Assembly (NCBI RefSeq): GCF_028688855.1
Contig: NZ_JAQTXI010000007.1
Location: 1-64,000, forward strand
Direction: 5' to 3'
Length of the DNA stretch: 64,000 nt
From: Neomegalonema sp.
GTDB taxonomy: Bacteria > Pseudomonadota > Alphaproteobacteria > Rhodobacterales > Rhodobacteraceae
Part shown: piece after piece, positions 61,980-64,000 of the stretch
Layout: every line of letters starts with the position of its first letter
Numbering within the stretch: the first letter of the stretch is position 1
Notes under the pieces: model-generated
Database searches by the model: none
What the model was told of the DNA's origin: nothing
Seen by the model: only the letters and a program-made list of their open reading frames with translations
Program-made: the position numbers and the translations under genes

Positions 61980-63671
61980 TCAGACGGGCTCGAGCTCCCT
62001 GAGCGGCTGGGCGGTGGATTTCGCCGCCGCCGGACGACGCGGCGCGAAGGGGCCGAAGGGGATCTCCGGCGGCGCGAAGGTCTCGGCGCTGGCGCGGTCC
62101 CAGCGGCTGTGCCACTCGGCGAGGTGGGGGATCTCCTCGCCCGAGACGAGGAAGCCGTCCGGCAGCCAGGGATAGGCCTCGTTGCCGTCGAGGAATCCGC
62201 CGCTCGCCCGCCGGAACATGAAGTGATAGGGCATGAAGTCGCCCGGATCGCTGAGGCCCGCCGCTCCGGCGATCTCGCCGAGGGCGTGCATCGTATGGCG
62301 ATGGAAGCGCGCCACGCGGTCGCTCTTGTCGCCCACGTCGAGGGCGCGCTGACGCAGGGGATCCTGCGTCGCGACGCCCGTCGGACATTTGTTCGTATGG
62401 CAGGCCTGAGCCTGGATGCAGCCCACCGCGAACATGAATCCGCGCGCGGCGTTGCACCAGTCCGCCCCGAGCGCCAGAGCCCGCGCCACGTCGAAGGCCG
62501 AGACGATCTTCCCCGCCGCGCCGATCTTGATCCGGTCGCGGATTCCGGCTCCGCGCAGGGCGTTGTGCACGAAGGTCAGGCCGTCGAGCATGGGCATGCC
62601 GACGCGATTGGCGAACTCCACGGGCGCGGCGCCGGTGCCGCCCTCGGCGCCGTCGACCACCACGAAGTCGGGATAGATCCCGGTCTTGAGCATGGCCTTG
62701 ATCATGCTCATGAACTCGCGGCGATGGCCGATGCAGAGCTTGAGCCCCACCGGCTTGCCGCCCGAAAGCTCGCGCAGCCGCCCGACGAACTCCATCAGCT
62801 CGACGGGCGTCGAGAAGGCGCTGTGTCCGGCGGGCGAGACGCAATCCACGCCCATCGGAATGCCCCGCGCCTCGGCGATCTCCGGCGTGATCTTGGCGGC
62901 GGGCAGCATGCCGCCATGGCCCGGCTTGGCGCCCTGGCTCAGTTTGATCTCGATCATCCTGATCTGCGGATCGGCGGCGGTTTCGGCGAATCTCTCCGGC
63001 GAGAAGGTTCCATCCGGATTGCGGGCGCCGAAATAGCCCGAGGCGACCTGATAGATCAGATCGCCGCCGCCCGCGCGGTGATGGCGGCTGACGCTGCCTT
63101 CTCCGGTGTCATGGGCGAAGCCGCCTTTCTTGGCGCCGCGGTTCAGCGCGAGGATCGCATTGGCCGAGAGCGAGCCGAAGCTCATGGCCGAGATGTTGTA
63201 GAGGCTGGCGTCATAGGGCTGTTTGCAGTCCGGGCCGCCGATCCTCACGCGGAAATCGGTGTCCTTGATGGCGACGGGCGTCGCGGAGTGGTTCAGCCAG
63301 GCGTAGCCCGCGCCATAGACGTTCTCGATGGTGCCGAAGGGGCGCTTGTCCTCGACGCCCTTGGCGCGCTGATAGACCAGGCCGCGCTCCTGACGGCTGA
63401 AGGGGAGGGCGTCCTGATCGCTCTCCAGAAGATATTGCCGGATCTCGGGCCGGATGCTCTCCATGAGGAAGCGCACATGCCCGATCACCGGATAATTGCG
63501 CAGGATCGCATGTCGGTTCTGCGCGAGGTCATGGACGCCCAGCGCCGTGAGCGCGACCAGGACCGCCGCCGCAAGCCAGAGCCATGGGCTGTAGAGGAGC
63601 GCGCCGAGCAGCGAGAGCAGGGCGAGAAGCGCGACTCCTGCGAAGATCGCATATCGCTGATGTTTGAGCAT
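61980..63671 (-). CDS. Membrane-anchored FMN-binding glutamate synthase-domain protein
   Basis: A 563-residue protein. MLKHQRYAI at 63671 is the best start; the open frame upstream is non-coding. Two hydrophobic stretches near residues 8-47 form a membrane anchor. The rest is a GltB-type FMN domain with ISAMSFGSLSANAILALNRG, KPGHGGMLPAAKI, VVDGAEGGTGAAPVEFANRV and GAAGKIVSAFDVARAL. A 3Fe-4S motif CIQAQACHTNKCPTG (C-x5-C-x4-C) is intact. The glutaminase and GltB N-terminal domains are missing, as in a large family of stand-alone GltS-domain proteins of unknown substrate. No partner dehydrogenase is adjacent. Confidence 0.85.
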   Translation of the reverse strand: MLKHQRYAIFAGVALLALLSLLGALLYSPWLWLAAAVLVALTALGVHDLAQNRHAILRNYPVIGHVRFLMESIRPEIRQYLLESDQDALPFSRQERGLVYQRAKGVEDKRPFGTIENVYGAGYAWLNHSATPVAIKDTDFRVRIGGPDCKQPYDASLYNISAMSFGSLSANAILALNRGAKKGGFAHDTGEGSVSRHHRAGGGDLIYQVASGYFGARNPDGTFSPERFAETAADPQIRMIEIKLSQGAKPGHGGMLPAAKITPEIAEARGIPMGVDCVSPAGHSAFSTPVELMEFVGRLRELSGGKPVGLKLCIGHRREFMSMIKAMLKTGIYPDFVVVDGAEGGTGAAPVEFANRVGMPMLDGLTFVHNALRGAGIRDRIKIGAAGKIVSAFDVARALALGADWCNAARGFMFAVGCIQAQACHTNKCPTGVATQDPLRQRALDVGDKSDRVARFHRHTMHALGEIAGAAGLSDPGDFMPYHFMFRRASGGFLDGNEAYPWLPDGFLVSGEEIPHLAEWHSRWDRASAETFAPPEIPFGPFAPRRPAAAKSTAQPLRELEPV

Positions 63672-63789
63672 GGCTTTCCTTCGACAAGATGACGGCCTTC
63701 CTTCAGCCTTCGGAGCCTCTCCGGAGGGAGGGGGCTCCTGCGCCTGTTCTCGCCGCCATTGACGACCGCTCCATGAACATGGCGGAGCG

Positions 63790-63807
63790 GGAGGCTCCGG
63801 AGCCTCC
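63790..63807 (-). terminator. 18-bp perfect palindrome after thiolase gene
   Basis: GGAGGCTCCGGAGCCTCC is a complete palindrome, with a second dyad GACCGG-A-CCGGTC at 63817-63829. Both lie in the 247-bp space between the thiolase stop (63919) and the GltS-domain start (63671) on the minus strand. They probably serve thiolase termination; no other signal or gene is seen in this space. Confidence 0.4.
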
Positions 63808-63918
63808 TGCGCGGACGACCGGACCGGTCGGAGGCTCCCGCGTCCTGCGCAGGGGCGCAACGCATCCGGATGGCCGCTTGACGCGGAGAGGAGGAAGGAC
63901 GTCCCTGCGCCGACCCGC

Positions 63919-64000
63919 TCAGGCGGCGCGGCGATAGAGCGTCACGACGCAGGCGCCGCCCACGCCGACGTTCTGCTGAAGCCCCCAGCGCGGATTCTCC
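63919..64000 (-). CDS. Thiolase C-terminus, gene runs out of window
   Basis: The last 27 sense residues of a minus-strand gene, reading ENPRWGLQQNVGVGGACVVT and ending LYRRAA before the TGA at 63919-63921. N-x-G-x-G-G-A-C-V-V-T-L-Y is the typical end of the acetyl-CoA acetyltransferase/SCP2-type thiolase family, in which the Gly-Gly-Ala region carries the second catalytic Cys. Only the 3' end is visible; the remainder lies beyond position 64000. Confidence 0.78.
   Translation of the reverse strand, partial: ENPRWGLQQNVGVGGACVVTLYRRAA

Noticed and set aside
1..64000. Mobile elements, CRISPR arrays, tRNA or rRNA genes
   Set aside because: No transposase, integrase, terminal inverted repeats with target duplication, spaced direct-repeat array, CCA-ending cloverleaf or rRNA-like segment was recognised.

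Overview
The window is about 64 kb of GC-rich, tightly packed chromosome from an alphaproteobacterium, most likely Rhodobacterales-like; genus not determinable from the sequence. The pointers are a Rhizobium-type rhaRSTPQ-M-K / rhaDI rhamnose system, a ccoNOQP-IS cluster, a PmtA-type phospholipid methyltransferase, and many ATGA start/stop overlaps. I saw no insertion sequence, prophage, CRISPR array, tRNA or rRNA. Most of the long overlapping reading frames on the opposite strand are products of codon bias.

Region 1 (1-17.0 kb) is a pectin/rhamnogalacturonan locus. It holds a GH28 polygalacturonase cut by the window edge, two GH105 unsaturated (rhamno)galacturonyl hydrolases, a GH4 alpha-galacturonidase-like enzyme and a family-1 solute-binding protein. 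Embedded in it is a complete L-rhamnose system: regulator rhaR, ABC importer rhaSTPQ, mutarotase rhaM and kinase rhaK on the minus strand, and the fused aldolase/dehydrogenase rhaD with isomerase rhaI on the plus strand. The divergent rhaR/rhaD promoter carries a pair of oppositely oriented 19-bp sites.

Region 2 (17.0-26.2 kb) is a cbb3 oxidase cluster, reading ccoN-O-Q-P, a 74-aa membrane protein, a DUF2189 protein, ccoI and ccoS. ccoG and ccoH are absent from their usual place. Upstream sits a small membrane-protein gene, a perfect Rrf2-type palindrome, and a divergent NsrR-like regulator that has lost two of its three iron-sulfur cysteines, with a GHxCP (FmdE-like) partner.

Region 3 (26.2-36 kb) has a tetR-adaptor-RND efflux operon and a sulfate ABC transporter operon (sbp-cysT-cysW-cysA). 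Region 4 (36-44.6 kb) holds single genes: a multicopper oxidase, a succinate-semialdehyde dehydrogenase-type enzyme, a TonB-dependent siderophore receptor, a trans-aconitate methyltransferase-like enzyme and a fumarylacetoacetate-hydrolase-family enzyme.

Region 5 (44.6-55.8 kb) is the most unusual. A 2183-aa secreted mosaic protein (lectin, GEVED, beta-helix and DUF11-like modules) lies next to a capsule-export-like operon (KpsE-like, KpsM-like, KpsT-like, NeuD-like). The KpsT-like subunit has lost every recognisable ATP-handling motif. An orphan SMI1/KNR4 immunity-type gene follows.

Region 6 (56-64 kb) has a GntP-family permease, then a group with a possible phosphate theme: a phytase-like secreted protein behind a candidate PHO box, PmtA, a CHAD protein and a CYTH protein. 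A membrane-anchored glutamate-synthase-domain protein and the last codons of a thiolase close the window.
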